Source of the DNA: an uncultured Bacilli bacterium
GTDB taxonomy: Bacteria > Bacillota_I > Bacilli_A > RF39 > UBA660
Reading direction: 5' to 3'
NCBI GenBank assembly: GCA_910577505.1
Contig: CAJTLN010000002.1
Location: forward strand, 1-64,000
DNA: 64,000 nucleotides
Part shown: positions 41,241-50,386 of the stretch, piece by piece
Layout: the number at the start of each line of letters is the position of its first letter
Numbering within the stretch: position 1 is the first letter of the stretch
Position numbers and translations under genes: made by a program
The notes under the pieces: generated by a model
Database searches by the model: none
What the model was told of the DNA's origin: nothing
Seen by the model: the letters and a program-made list of their open reading frames with translations, nothing else

Positions 41241-42353
41241 ATGAACGTGATAAATATTTTAGAAAGAATAGAAGAGAATGGATTTGAAGCTTATATAGTA
41301 GGTGGTTATGTTAGGGACAGTCTTTTAGGTATAGAAACTGGAGATATAGATGTATGTACTAATGCAAGAGTTAAAGATTTAATGGAAATATTTAATGATT
41401 ATAAATTATCTAGTAATGAATATGGTGCTGTTAAAATAGTTACTAATGATTTAAGAATAGATATAACTACTTATAGAAGAGATTTAAAGTATAATGGAGA
41501 TAGAAAAAAAGTAGAACTTGAATATGTTGATAATTTAATTGACGATATAAATAGAAGAGATTTTACAATGAATACATTATGTATGAATAAAGATAGAAAT
41601 ATAATAGATATCTTAGGTGGACAGGAAGATATAAAAAATAGAGTTATTAGGTGTGTTGGGAAAATAAATGATCGTATTAATGAAGATCCACTTAGAATGC
41701 TTAGAGCTGTTAGATTTGCAACTATATTAGACTTTAAAATAGAAGATAGGCTATATAAAGAACTAAAAAAGAATAAAGAACTAATTAGTCAGTTATCACG
41801 TGAAAGAATTAAAGAAGAATTAACGAAGATATTAATAAATAAAAATGCTATAATGGGTTTAACTATGTTAAGAGATTTAGAATTTTTACCTTATATTGGA
41901 ATTGATTATGATGAATCACTTGTATATGTTAGTGATATTTGTGGTATGTATAGTCAACTAGAATTAATTTTAGATTTTCCTTTTTCTAAAGAAGAAAGAG
42001 AGAATATAAAAATAGTTAAAAATATTTTAAATTATGGTATTATAGATGAAAAAGTTTTATTTACTCATGGATTATATGTTTCTTTGGTTGCTGGTAGTAT
42101 TTTAGGAATAGATAAAGAGTATATTACTAAGTTAGATAAGAAATTACCAATAAGAAGTAGAAAAGATATTGAAGTAAGTAGTAATGAGATATGTGAAATA
42201 CTTGGTGTTAAACCTGGAAGAGTTATTCAATTTGTATATGAAGATTTGATAGATTTAATATTAGGTAATTCTCTTAAAAACGATAATATTTCTATTAGAG
42301 AGTATTTGTTTAATAATAGGGAGAAGTGGTTAAATGAAGGAGCAGTTGTATAA
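41241..42353 (+). CDS. cca: CCA-adding tRNA nucleotidyltransferase
   Basis: 370 residues, AAGGAGAG site. Class II nucleotidyltransferase superfamily: GFEAYIVGGYVRDSLLG and the metal-binding GDIDVCT (near 32) at the N-terminus, then RRDFTMNTLCM and the EDPLRMLRAVRFAT motif (near 148). It adds or repairs the 3' CCA of tRNAs. The C-terminal helical body is somewhat short and divergent. A TATAAT at 41214-41219 probably serves as its -10. The gene overlaps dnaD by 20 bases. Confidence 0.93.
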   Translation: MNVINILERIEENGFEAYIVGGYVRDSLLGIETGDIDVCTNARVKDLMEIFNDYKLSSNEYGAVKIVTNDLRIDITTYRRDLKYNGDRKKVELEYVDNLIDDINRRDFTMNTLCMNKDRNIIDILGGQEDIKNRVIRCVGKINDRINEDPLRMLRAVRFATILDFKIEDRLYKELKKNKELISQLSRERIKEELTKILINKNAIMGLTMLRDLEFLPYIGIDYDESLVYVSDICGMYSQLELILDFPFSKEERENIKIVKNILNYGIIDEKVLFTHGLYVSLVAGSILGIDKEYITKLDKKLPIRSRKDIEVSSNEICEILGVKPGRVIQFVYEDLIDLILGNSLKNDNISIREYLFNNREKWLNEGAVV

Positions 42354-42993
42354 GTTATTAACTTCTAAGAGGTTAGTAGTAACTGATTATTTGATAAAGA
42401 TTGCTATTTTAAATAATTTAAGTTTGAATGAGTTTTTAGTATTAGCATATTTTGATAATAGTTTTAATAATTCTTTTGAGGTTGAATTGGTTAGTAGTAC
42501 TTTAGGTTTGGATGTTACTTCAACAATGGAAGCTTTTAATAGTTTAATGGTTAAAGGATTAGTTAGTTTAGAGAGTGTTAAAGATATAGAGAATAGGTTG
42601 AATGAAGTTGTTGTATTAGATGGTGTTTATAGTTCTGTTATTGATAATACTATTAGCGAAACTAAGGAAGATGTTAAAGAGGATGTATTTAAAGTTTTTG
42701 AACGAGAACTAGGGAGAACAATGTCTTCTATGGAACTTGAGCTTATTAATGGATGGTTAATTAGTGGAACACCAGAAGAACTTATTTTAGGAGCTCTTAG
42801 AGAGGCAATTTATAATGGTGTGACTAATTTTAGGTATATTGATAAAATCATTTATGAGTGGGAAAAAAAGGGGTTTAAAACTATGGATGATGTAAATGCT
42901 TATATTAAAAATAGAAGAGATGAAAAAAGTAAGGATAAAGTTATAAGTAAGAAAGAACAAGATATTTTAGATTATGATTGGTTGGATGCTTAA
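42334..42993 (+). CDS. dnaD: DnaD-family replication initiation protein
   Basis: 219 residues. N-terminal winged-helix part (LSLNEFLVLAYF, DVTSTMEAFNSLMVKGLV) and C-terminal DnaB_2/DnaD module (FERELGRTMSSMELELINGW, LILGALREAIYNGVTNFRYIDKIIYEW), the module that in Bacillus helps load the replicative helicase. The start overlaps the end of cca with an in-gene GAAGGAG site. nth follows with a one-base overlap; dnaD-nth is the common order in Bacilli. Confidence 0.9.
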   Translation: MKEQLYKLLTSKRLVVTDYLIKIAILNNLSLNEFLVLAYFDNSFNNSFEVELVSSTLGLDVTSTMEAFNSLMVKGLVSLESVKDIENRLNEVVVLDGVYSSVIDNTISETKEDVKEDVFKVFERELGRTMSSMELELINGWLISGTPEELILGALREAIYNGVTNFRYIDKIIYEWEKKGFKTMDDVNAYIKNRRDEKSKDKVISKKEQDILDYDWLDA

Positions 42994-43622
42994 TGGTTAT
43001 AGTAGATTTTAATAAAAAATTGGATATGATGGTACCAGATGCAAGGTGTGAACTAGAATATAATAGAGATTATGAGTTACTTATTGCAACAGTTTTATCT
43101 GCACAATGTACTGATAAAAGAGTTAATGAAGTAACTAAGGTATTATTTAGTAACTATGATATTTATGGACTTGCTCAAGCTGATAAAAGAGATGTTGAGA
43201 GAATTATTAGAAGTTGTGGTTCTCATACTAAGAAGTCCAGTTATATAATTGAAATAGCTAAATCATTAGTTAATAATTATAATGGAGTAGTTCCTAATAA
43301 TAGAGAGTATTTAGAGAGCTTACCTGGAGTGGGAAGAAAGACTGCCAATGTAGTTTTATCTAATTTGTTTAATGTTGCTGCTATAGCAGTAGATACTCAT
43401 GTTGAAAGAATTAGTAAGAGACTTAAGATAGCTCGTAAGAGCGATTCAGTATTAGTTGTAGAAAAAAAATTAATGAAGATGATACCTAAAGATTTATGGA
43501 GTAGAAGTCATCATCAAATGGTATTGTTTGGGAGATATATTTGTAAAGCTCGTGGACCAGAATGTGAAAAGTGTGCTTTTTATAATGATTGTACTAGTAA
43601 AGATAAAAAGGCTATTAAATAG
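42993..43622 (+). CDS. nth: Endonuclease III
   Basis: DNA glycosylase/AP lyase for oxidised pyrimidines. 209 residues from ATG 42993, which overlaps the dnaD TAA by one base; the upstream TTG extension is unlikely. Catalytic Lys in AQCTDKRVNEV (near 47), helix-hairpin-helix LPGVGRKTANVV (near 109), catalytic Asp in VDTHVERIS (near 133), and the 4Fe-4S ligands C-x6-C-x2-C-x5-C near the C-terminus (CKARGPECEKCAFYNDC). Complete. Confidence 0.96.
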   Translation: MVIVDFNKKLDMMVPDARCELEYNRDYELLIATVLSAQCTDKRVNEVTKVLFSNYDIYGLAQADKRDVERIIRSCGSHTKKSSYIIEIAKSLVNNYNGVVPNNREYLESLPGVGRKTANVVLSNLFNVAAIAVDTHVERISKRLKIARKSDSVLVVEKKLMKMIPKDLWSRSHHQMVLFGRYICKARGPECEKCAFYNDCTSKDKKAIK

Positions 43623-43632
43623 TCTTTTTTTT
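43606..43632 (+). terminator. Intrinsic terminator of cca-dnaD-nth
   Basis: AAAAAGGCTAT pairs (with a wobble) with ATAGTCTTTTT around the stop codon and continues in T residues. Confidence 0.75.
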
Positions 43633-43667
43633 ATCTTAATTAATTTATTAATTTCGTTTTTTCTGCA

Positions 43668-43698
43668 ATATAAAAAGAGTAAGAATTTCTTACTCTTC
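43668..43698 (-). terminator. Intrinsic terminator of recU-pbp1
   Basis: On the minus strand AAGAGTAAG pairs with CTTACTCTT across AAATT and is followed by TTTTATA. Confidence 0.82.
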
Positions 43699-46398
43699 AG
43701 TTTCATCATCTGGTGGAACTGGAATATCAGGTGTTTCAGGTACGTTACCTTCTATATCAACACTTATATTTAGTCCAGAACTCATATTAGCTTTAAAAAT
43801 ACTATATGCAGATTTTATTACAAAGTCGTATGTTCCATTTGATGTTGCATTATAGACGAAATATGGATTTGATGTATATCCAATACTTTGTAATCCATCA
43901 TCTGTTTTTAAATATATTTGATAGCCGACGTTTCCAATATAGTTATTATTATAAGTATTTCTTTTTTCTAAATACATGTCAGCAAATTGACCATAATTAT
44001 CTGCAAAATATTTTTTTAAATATGTTGAACTAATTGCATCAGGAGTTGCAATTTCGTCCCAGCTAAGAGTGATTTGGTTTCCATTTACGTCTGCGCTACC
44101 ATTTGATGGATTACGTAATTGACTAAATCTCTCCGATACCTCACTTGGCTCAGTCCCCTTCTTAAAAAGCTCTTTTGATATTAGATCAGCAGGTGTATAG
44201 TCAGAAGGCAATTGCGCATAATTTGTTTCTAACTCATAATTTGCTGATACAACTCCAGCAGGTCTTGTAAATTTTGAATTTTTCTTGTAGATATTATTTG
44301 CTAGTATTGCAGATATTTTCTTTCTTTCAATAGCAGCATCAATTGCATTAGTATATGTTTTATTACTTATAACTTTATCAATTCCATACCAGAATGATAT
44401 TACGTAATCAGGAGAGTAGGTAATAACCCAGTTATCCATTGAGGCTGAATCTGGTATTCCCATTCTTCTCATGTATGATGTATCATATGTTGATGTTCCA
44501 GTCTTTGAAGCAACTTGTGTTCCAGATACGTTGATATTTCCACCAACACCTTGTTGAGTGGCTGTAATTAACATATCTGTTATCATATAAGCTGTTGCTT
44601 CACTCATTGCTTGAATTTTTTCTGGTTTATATTCTGTAACTTTTCCAGTTTCTTTATATATTATTTTTGTATAAGTATAAGGTTCTATGTAATATCCTCC
44701 ACGAGCAAATGTACCATAAGCCGCAGCCATTTCTTTTGGACTCAAGTCGATACCACCACCGATTGCATATGCTTCGTAAAGATTACAATCTGTTGGAGGT
44801 TGATCTTTACCATTACGATATTGGCAATAGTCTATACCTAAATTATGAACAAATTCTGATATTTTGTTTTTATCAACGGCTTGGAAAGCTTGAACAGCAG
44901 GAATGTTTCTTGATTTAGCAAGAGCTTGTCTCATTGTCATGGCTCCCATATAAGAATTATCTGAGTTTGTTAATTCTTGTCCATTTGAATATGTCATTTT
45001 ATTATCAAAGAATAATGTTCCAGTATTTCCGTTATTGTATTCAATGTATGGTCCATATGCAAAAATTGGTTTTGCTGTTGAACCTGGGTTTCTATACATA
45101 TCAACACCACGGTTTAATGCTCTTTGAGTTGTTTGATGACGGCCACCATTTACGGCAGCAATTGAGCCATCGTGAACATCAGTTATAACAGCTCCTATTT
45201 GAATTATATCTTGATAGTCATTATATTTATATGTTTTCCATTTATATCCTAGATTTCCTTCATTTAATTCTGTCATATATTGTTGAATTTCAGGGTCTAG
45301 AGTAGTGAATATTTCCATTGATGTTGTATAAGGATTAAATCCAGTTTTTTCAATTACTTCATCTATAACAATATCAAGGAATTGTTGATATTTATTTAGA
45401 GTCTCAACTTTTTGATCAGCAAGTAATGATTCGACAGGAATTGCTTTAGCGTCTTCTGCTTGAGCTTCAGTTATGTAGCCATGTCTTACCATTAGATTTA
45501 GAACAATAGCTCTTCTGTTAGAAGCTCTTTCAGGATATTTATATGGATTGTAGTAAGATGGTCCATTGAATAGTCCAACTAATAGAGCAGATTCAGTTAG
45601 TGATAAGTCACTAATTGATTTCCCAAAATATGTTTGAGCTGCTTGTTCAACACCATAAGCACTTTGTCCTAAGTCTTGTGAGTTAGCATAGAATTCAATG
45701 ATTTCTTCTTTAGTATAATTTTTTTCAATTAAGAATATTGACATATAAATATCAGTAAATTTACGTATTATACCTTTAACACCACTAGATGCTACAACAC
45801 CATTTTGTTTACTAAATGTATTTTTTGCAACTTGCATTGTTAGAGTAGAAGCTCCACCAGCACTACTGTTACCTGCTAGTTGACCAAGTGATGCTTTTAT
45901 GAAACGGATAACATCAAATCCATTATGTTGGAAGAATCTTGAATCTTCAGTAGCAACTAAGGCATCAACAAATGTTTGTGGAAGGTCTTCGTATGTTTTT
46001 AATTCTCTTTGTTCAGTTCCAACACGAGCAAATTCGTTTCCGTTTTTATCGTAAAGTACAGATGCTTCTCTAGAATATAATTTATCAGTTTCAAATGGTG
46101 GGGCTGATATTACAATATAAGCACAGAAAGCAATGATTAAAACCATTATACCGATACCTAAAATCATTAGCAATGATAGAATAGCATTTAAAACTTTTCC
46201 ATTACTTTTTTTCTTTTTTCTTGGTTTATTAGTTTTTTCAATTCCAACAGTTTTAGTAGTTAAAGGTTTAGCTTTTAACTTAACTTCATTTGGTTCCTTT
46301 TTTTGTATCACTTTAGTTTCTTTTTTAATCGTAATAGCTTTTTTATTACTGCTAGTTTTTTTATTTTTATCTTGAGTAACAATATTATTCTTAGCCAT
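43690..46398 (-). CDS. Class A penicillin-binding protein (PBP1a/PonA type)
   Basis: 902 residues. Start at 46398 (protein MAKNNIV) because AAAGGAG lies nine bases upstream; the longer start at 46431 overlaps recU. A Lys-rich cytoplasmic tail (about 1-65), a TM segment (about 70-95), a GT51 glycosyltransferase (FVDALVATEDSRFFQHNGFD, GGASTLTMQVAKNTF), then a transpeptidase with SxxK in PGSTAKPIF (near 437), SRN (AKSRNIPA) and KTG (ASKTGTSTYD). A C-terminal fibronectin-III-like segment (NGNQITLSWDEI) and acidic Pro-rich tail (PETPDIPVPPDDETEE) follow. It builds and crosslinks peptidoglycan. Encoded after recU, as ponA is in Bacillus. Confidence 0.95.
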   Translation of the reverse strand: MAKNNIVTQDKNKKTSSNKKAITIKKETKVIQKKEPNEVKLKAKPLTTKTVGIEKTNKPRKKKKSNGKVLNAILSLLMILGIGIMVLIIAFCAYIVISAPPFETDKLYSREASVLYDKNGNEFARVGTEQRELKTYEDLPQTFVDALVATEDSRFFQHNGFDVIRFIKASLGQLAGNSSAGGASTLTMQVAKNTFSKQNGVVASSGVKGIIRKFTDIYMSIFLIEKNYTKEEIIEFYANSQDLGQSAYGVEQAAQTYFGKSISDLSLTESALLVGLFNGPSYYNPYKYPERASNRRAIVLNLMVRHGYITEAQAEDAKAIPVESLLADQKVETLNKYQQFLDIVIDEVIEKTGFNPYTTSMEIFTTLDPEIQQYMTELNEGNLGYKWKTYKYNDYQDIIQIGAVITDVHDGSIAAVNGGRHQTTQRALNRGVDMYRNPGSTAKPIFAYGPYIEYNNGNTGTLFFDNKMTYSNGQELTNSDNSYMGAMTMRQALAKSRNIPAVQAFQAVDKNKISEFVHNLGIDYCQYRNGKDQPPTDCNLYEAYAIGGGIDLSPKEMAAAYGTFARGGYYIEPYTYTKIIYKETGKVTEYKPEKIQAMSEATAYMITDMLITATQQGVGGNINVSGTQVASKTGTSTYDTSYMRRMGIPDSASMDNWVITYSPDYVISFWYGIDKVISNKTYTNAIDAAIERKKISAILANNIYKKNSKFTRPAGVVSANYELETNYAQLPSDYTPADLISKELFKKGTEPSEVSERFSQLRNPSNGSADVNGNQITLSWDEIATPDAISSTYLKKYFADNYGQFADMYLEKRNTYNNNYIGNVGYQIYLKTDDGLQSIGYTSNPYFVYNATSNGTYDFVIKSAYSIFKANMSSGLNISVDIEGNVPETPDIPVPPDDETEE

Positions 46399-46402
46399 TT
46401 TT

Positions 46403-46966
46403 TTACTCTCCTTTAAAATATACTTTATCAACTACATTTAGATAGTCTAATTGGGGTTGATATGTTTCTTTGACAATATGAGCATTCTCTTTAATATAAT
46501 CATAACTTATAGATTTACGTGTTTCATTGTCAATATAAGATATGTAATCTTCACCAGTTAGCAAATAAGTAATGTTATTCATTCTAATTATTAGAAAGAC
46601 TATTCCTCCATGTTTAATAACATTTCTTATTTGTTTTGTTTGATGTTCATGAATATTAGATAAAGGAAAAGATGTTTTATTTAATGTTTCTTTAGCATCA
46701 AATTCAATATATTTTCCACGATATAAACCATTATAATCTAAAGTAGATTGCTCTTTGAAATATGCTTTTTCAATAGTCTTTTTATGATTTTTATAAGACA
46801 CATCAACAACTCCTATAGGTGTTGGTTTCTTATAAATTAAGGCGATATCTTTTTTTAGATAGTATTCATTACTATTATTAAGTGATGCTTCTAGATTCAT
46901 TCCTCTGTTACTATGAGAAACACTTAATTTAGTAAATTCTTTTTTTATGTTATTAGGATACTGCAT
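46403..46966 (-). CDS. recU: Holliday junction resolvase RecU
   Basis: 187 residues, start ATG at 46966 with AAGGTGAT upstream; the GTG at 46975 overlaps the Shine-Dalgarno. Motifs: NRGMNLEASLNNSNEYYLKK at the N-terminus, a PTPIGVVDVSYK strand, and the PD-(D/E)XK-type core TLDYNGLYRGKYIEFDAKET, then LSNIHEHQTKQI. It cuts four-way junctions in recombination and segregation. Four bases upstream of the PBP gene; recU-pbp1 is a conserved pair in Bacillota. Confidence 0.94.
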   Translation of the reverse strand: MQYPNNIKKEFTKLSVSHSNRGMNLEASLNNSNEYYLKKDIALIYKKPTPIGVVDVSYKNHKKTIEKAYFKEQSTLDYNGLYRGKYIEFDAKETLNKTSFPLSNIHEHQTKQIRNVIKHGGIVFLIIRMNNITYLLTGEDYISYIDNETRKSISYDYIKENAHIVKETYQPQLDYLNVVDKVYFKGE

Positions 46967-47112
46967 CAGAATCACCTTAATTAATTATACTATATAATGA
47001 AAAGAAAATATAGTCTTTAAGTTCTTGTTTACATTACAGCTTTTTTCTAATTTTGTCTAATTTAATGAAAAAAATAATAATATAATATATGATGATTTTA
47101 GGAGGAATAATT

Positions 47113-47205
47113 ATGAGAGTAGAATTTTTTATTCAAGATATGATAGAGATGGTTGACTCAGTTAAAAGGGAACTTACTGCTCTTTCTTGCAACCTTGACA
47201 AATAG
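47113..47205 (+). CDS. Possible 30-residue peptide gene upstream of gpsB
   Basis: A short frame with a strong AGGAGG site (7-8 bases before ATG 47113) preceded by a TATAAT-rich region. The predicted peptide starts MRVEFFIQDMIEMVDSVKRE and is amphipathic-helical, with one Cys. The gpsB promoter -35 lies in its last codons. It could be a small gene or a leader peptide. Support is the ribosome site and clean spacing only; I recognise no family. Confidence 0.4.
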   Translation: MRVEFFIQDMIEMVDSVKRELTALSCNLDK

Positions 47206-47224
47206 TGGTATATCGATATATAAT
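47195..47224 (+). promoter_or_regulatory. Promoter of gpsB-rnpB
   Basis: Perfect TTGACA (47195-47200), 18-base spacer, perfect TATAAT (47219-47224), 27 bases before the gpsB start. Confidence 0.82.
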
Positions 47225-47250
47225 TCTTTTATAAGAAGGGTGATTTGTTT

Positions 47251-47583
47251 ATGTATAATGATAAAGTTGTACTTACTCCACAAGAAATTCTGGATAAGGA
47301 ATTTAAAATTGATGCTAGAGGCTATAGACCACAAGAGGTTGATAAATTTTTAGACCTTGTAATCAATGATTATAATGAATTTATCATTGAGATAAAGAAA
47401 TTAAAAAAAGAAGTAACAATACTTAATGATGAAAATGGTAAGTTAAAAAATGAACTTCGTCGTATTAAAGCTAATATTGAAGCAGCTGAGGGATCTGCTT
47501 CAAATAGTTCAGTTAGTAATGTAGACCTTCTTAGAAGACTAAGTCAACTTGAAAAAGTTGTCTATGGTAAAAACGAAGAATAA
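47251..47583 (+). CDS. gpsB: Cell division protein GpsB (DivIVA family)
   Basis: 110 residues, start ATG 47251 after AAGGGTGAT; the TTG at 47245 is less likely. N-terminal DivIVA-like domain (LTPQEILDKEFKIDARGYRPQEVDKFLDLVINDYNEF, quoted in parts: EILDKEFKI, RGYRPQEVDKFLD) followed by a coiled coil and the short trimerising C-terminal segment LLRRLSQLEKVVYG, as in GpsB (YpsB) rather than full DivIVA. It links PBPs to the division ring. rnpB follows at once, as in B. subtilis. Confidence 0.92.
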   Translation: MYNDKVVLTPQEILDKEFKIDARGYRPQEVDKFLDLVINDYNEFIIEIKKLKKEVTILNDENGKLKNELRRIKANIEAAEGSASNSSVSNVDLLRRLSQLEKVVYGKNEE

Positions 47584-47592
47584 TATAATTTT

Positions 47593-47937
47593 AAATTTTA
47601 AGGCAAATGCTATATATTTTATGTAGAGGAAAGTCCAAGCTCACACAATCTGTGATGATTGTAGTGTTTGTGCTAAGGGAAAAAATAACCTTAGGTAGTA
47701 CTTTGTACTAACGGCTTCGAAATAGTCCCTATGGGATTAAATTAGATATAAAAGTGCCAAAGAGACGAGTCTAGAGAGTAATCTTTAGAGTGGAACGTGG
47801 TAAACCCCGCAAGTGAGAAACTCAAATTTTGGTAGAGGAGTCTTTGCTAGGAATCAAGAACGATGCAAAGGACCTACTTTGTAGGTAGATAAATATTTGC
47901 CACCCGAAAGGGTACAGAACGTGGCTTATTAAAATTT
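47593..47937 (+). ncRNA. rnpB: RNase P RNA (bacterial type B)
   Basis: The catalytic RNA that trims tRNA 5' ends. Conserved landmarks: GAGGAAAGTCCAAGCTC (47626-47642; P4 5' strand region), the ACGGC/GGTAAACCCC core elements, GAGAGTAATCTTTAGAGTGG in the middle, and the 3' signature ACAGAACGTGGCTTAT (47914-47929; P4 3' strand region). The 5' end (AAATTTTAA at 47593) can pair with the 3' end (TTAAAATTT to 47937) as helix P1. Position directly after gpsB matches Bacillus. Ends are estimates from P1 pairing; the T run after 47935 probably terminates it. Confidence 0.95.
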
Positions 47938-47977
47938 TTTATTTTTTTATTATTCAATAGAAAAGGAGTGAATAATC

Positions 47978-48457
47978 TTGAATGAGATTGGCGAGCTCTT
48001 GCGTACAACACGTGAAGAGTCAGGCGTAAGCTTAGAAGAAGCCAGTGGTGATTTAGAGATTAAGACGCTAATATTAGAAAATATCGAAGATGGAAACATT
48101 GGATGTTTTAAAGATATCTTTGTACTTAAAGATTATATATATGATTATGCTAAGTACTTAGGGTTAGAACCTGAAAAAATAATTGATGAATTTAATGAGT
48201 ATCTATTTGAATATACTTCAAAGATACCACTAGAAGATATCGAAAAAGCAATGAAAGAACAAAAAAAAGAAGAGATACAAACAGAAAAAATAGTATCTCC
48301 ATACACTAATTCAACAAAGAAATCTGCTAATAAATTAGTTTTGATTTTATTAATTGCTTTAGCTGTTTTAGTTGTACTGGTAGTATTGTGGTCAATTAAA
48401 CAAATAACAGTAAACAATATGACTACAAATATGATTAGCTATGTTAATAGTAGATAA
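47978..48457 (+). CDS. RodZ-like helix-turn-helix membrane protein
   Basis: 159 residues starting with TTG 47978, supported by AAAGGAG ten bases upstream. N-terminal HTH_25 domain typical of RodZ/YmfM (IGELLRTTREESGVSLEEAS, YDYAKYLGLEPEKIIDEF), a charged linker and one TM segment near residues 114-136 (LVLILLIALAVLVVLVVLW) with a very short outer part. Links the MreB-type cytoskeleton to the membrane in other bacteria. The order rodZ-pgsA-recA matches B. subtilis ymfM-pgsA-cinA-recA, with cinA missing. Confidence 0.86.
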   Translation: MNEIGELLRTTREESGVSLEEASGDLEIKTLILENIEDGNIGCFKDIFVLKDYIYDYAKYLGLEPEKIIDEFNEYLFEYTSKIPLEDIEKAMKEQKKEEIQTEKIVSPYTNSTKKSANKLVLILLIALAVLVVLVVLWSIKQITVNNMTTNMISYVNSR

Positions 48458-48468
48458 GGTTGTGTATT

Positions 48469-49101
48469 ATGGAAAAGAAAAATGAAAAGAAAAAGAGTAT
48501 GAATTTACCTAATAAAATTACTTGTGTAAGACTTGTTATGTCTGCAATTGTATTAATTGTTTTATGTATGCCATGGAGTTCTATTGGAGTAGAGTTCCCT
48601 GTGTATAATGTTTTTGGAGTAGAAAATGTTGATTTGAAATACATTATATGTGGTGTATTATTTATGATAGGATCTGTAACTGATTTCTTAGATGGATATA
48701 TTGCAAGAAAATATAATTTAGTTACTGATTTTGGTAAAGTAATGGATGCTATTGCTGATAAAGTATTAGTTAATGGTGTATTAATTATTTTAGCTTATGA
48801 TAAGTTTATTCCTTTAATAGTTCCAGTTATTATAATTACAAGAGATATAGTAGTTGATTCTATTAAAATGGCTTCTGGTAGCAAAGGAAAGGTTGTTGCT
48901 GCTTCTTGGCCAGGTAAAATTAAAACAATTTGTATGATGATCGGTGTTACATTAGTATTCTTCTATAATATGCCTTTTGCTTTTATAGGTAAGGGAATAA
49001 GAATAGATTATCTATTTGTGTATATTGCTACTATTATGAGTGTAGTATCTGCTTGTCAGTATTATTTAGCAAATAAAGATTTTATATTTACAGAAATGTA
49101 A
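48469..49101 (+). CDS. pgsA: CDP-diacylglycerol-glycerol-3-phosphate 3-phosphatidyltransferase
   Basis: 210 residues from ATG 48469 (AAGG site; the TTG at 48460 is less likely). Several TM segments and the CDP-alcohol phosphotransferase signature D-x2-D-G-x2-A-R-x8-G-x3-D-x3-D, seen as DFLDGYIARK then DFGKVMDAIADK (near 69-95). It makes phosphatidylglycerolphosphate, the first step to phosphatidylglycerol and cardiolipin. An unusual feature is an insertion after the first TM segment (MPWSSIGVEFPVYNVFG). Confidence 0.94.
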   Translation: MEKKNEKKKSMNLPNKITCVRLVMSAIVLIVLCMPWSSIGVEFPVYNVFGVENVDLKYIICGVLFMIGSVTDFLDGYIARKYNLVTDFGKVMDAIADKVLVNGVLIILAYDKFIPLIVPVIIITRDIVVDSIKMASGSKGKVVAASWPGKIKTICMMIGVTLVFFYNMPFAFIGKGIRIDYLFVYIATIMSVVSACQYYLANKDFIFTEM

Positions 49102-49106
49102 AAAAT

Positions 49107-49146
49107 AAGAGTTTCAATTGATAATTACGTTGAAATTCTTTTTTTA
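49107..49146 (+). terminator. Intrinsic terminator of rodZ-pgsA
   Basis: AAGAGTTTCAA pairs (one wobble) with TTGAAATTCTT over a 12-base loop, followed by T residues. Confidence 0.78.
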
Positions 49147-49186
49147 TGCAAGAAAAGGGTGATAAAAACAAATGTTCGAAAAAGTG

Positions 49187-49214
49187 TTGACAAATATGTT
49201 TGAAATATTATAAA
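49187..49214 (+). promoter_or_regulatory. Promoter of recA
   Basis: Perfect TTGACA (49187-49192), 16-base spacer, TATAAA (49209-49214). No complete LexA box is visible around it. Confidence 0.65.
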
Positions 49215-49250
49215 ATGAAGATGTCATTAAAAATGTGGGAGGAAATATTA

Positions 49251-50327
49251 ATGAAAACAGTTAAAGAACAAGATAAAGCTTTGGAACAGGTTTTAGCAGA
49301 TATTGAAAAACAATTTGGTAAAGGGTCAATAATGAAACTTGGTTCTGATGTACATTTAAATATTGAGGCAACTTCTTCAGGATCAATAGCACTTGATGTG
49401 GCTTTAGGCGTTGGAGGTTATCCTAAAGGAAGAATTGTAGAAATATATGGCCCAGAATCGAGTGGTAAAACAACATTTGCATTACATGCAATAGCTGAAG
49501 TACAAAAAAAAGGTGGAAGAGCAGCGTTTATTGATGCAGAACATGCTTTAGATCCAGTTTATGCACAGAATTTAGGCGTTAATTTAGATGAATTGTTACT
49601 TTCTCAACCTGATACAGGAGAGCAAGCATTAGATATATGTGAAGCTTTAGTTAGAAGTGAAATAATAGATTTAGTTGTAATAGATTCAGTAGCAGCATTA
49701 GTACCACAAGCTGAAATTGAAGGTGAAATGGGAGATGCACATGTAGGTTTACAGGCAAGATTAATGTCACAAGCATTACGTAAGTTATCTGGAACCCTTA
49801 ATAAAACTAAAACAACTGCAATATTTATTAACCAATTACGTGAAAAAGTTGGTGTTATGTTTGGTAATCCAGAAACTACACCTGGTGGTAGAGCATTGAA
49901 ATTCTATTCATCAATTAGACTTGAAGTAAGAAGAGCTGAGCAAATTAAGCAAGGCGATAAAGTTATTGGTAATAAAACTAATGTTAAAGTTGTTAAGAAT
50001 AAAGTTGCTCCACCATTTAGAACTGCAACATTAGATATAATGTATGGTGAAGGTGTTTCAAGAGAGGGAGAAATTGTTGATTTAGCAACTGAAATTGGAG
50101 TACTAGAAAAGAGTGGTGCTTGGTATTCATATAATGGAGAAAAGGTTGGTCAAGGTAAGGAAAATGTTAAGGCATTACTTAAAGATACTCCAGAGTTAAA
50201 AGAAGAACTTGAATATATGATACGTGAACATTATGATATTCTTAATGGAATGAAGAAGCCAAAAGTTTCAAAAAAGAATGAAGTTAAAATAAATCCAGAA
50301 ACTGGTGAGGTATTAGAAGAAGAGTAA
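49251..50327 (+). CDS. recA: Recombinase RecA
   Basis: 358 residues from ATG 49251 (GGGAGGA eight bases before); the longer frame from 49200 runs over the promoter. DNA-dependent ATPase for strand exchange and SOS induction. Motifs: EKQFGKGSIMKLG, Walker A GPESSGKTTFALHA (near 64), LDVVIDSV-type Walker B (DLVVIDSVAALVP), the L2/recA signature ALRKLSGTL and FINQLREKVGVMFGNPETTPGG. Ends with a short acidic tail (TGEVLEEE). Monocistronic. Confidence 0.98.
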   Translation: MKTVKEQDKALEQVLADIEKQFGKGSIMKLGSDVHLNIEATSSGSIALDVALGVGGYPKGRIVEIYGPESSGKTTFALHAIAEVQKKGGRAAFIDAEHALDPVYAQNLGVNLDELLLSQPDTGEQALDICEALVRSEIIDLVVIDSVAALVPQAEIEGEMGDAHVGLQARLMSQALRKLSGTLNKTKTTAIFINQLREKVGVMFGNPETTPGGRALKFYSSIRLEVRRAEQIKQGDKVIGNKTNVKVVKNKVAPPFRTATLDIMYGEGVSREGEIVDLATEIGVLEKSGAWYSYNGEKVGQGKENVKALLKDTPELKEELEYMIREHYDILNGMKKPKVSKKNEVKINPETGEVLEEE

Positions 50328-50350
50328 TAAGTTTACTTTTCTTTTTTTTG
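50320..50350 (+). terminator. Intrinsic terminator of recA
   Basis: AAGAGTAA (50320-50327) pairs with TTACTTTT (50333-50340), one wobble, followed by a C-interrupted T run. Confidence 0.7.
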
Positions 50351-50386
50351 TTGTATAATAAATACTTGAATTTAGGGGGGATTTAC

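Noticed and set aside
44611..45188. Plus-strand frames opposite the PBP gene
   Set aside because: They are antisense shadows; the minus strand has the full set of PBP motifs.
49150..49250. LexA/DinR SOS box before recA
   Set aside because: Only one half-site-like TGTTCG is present; no GAAC-N4-GTTC palindrome can be found, so I do not call an operator.
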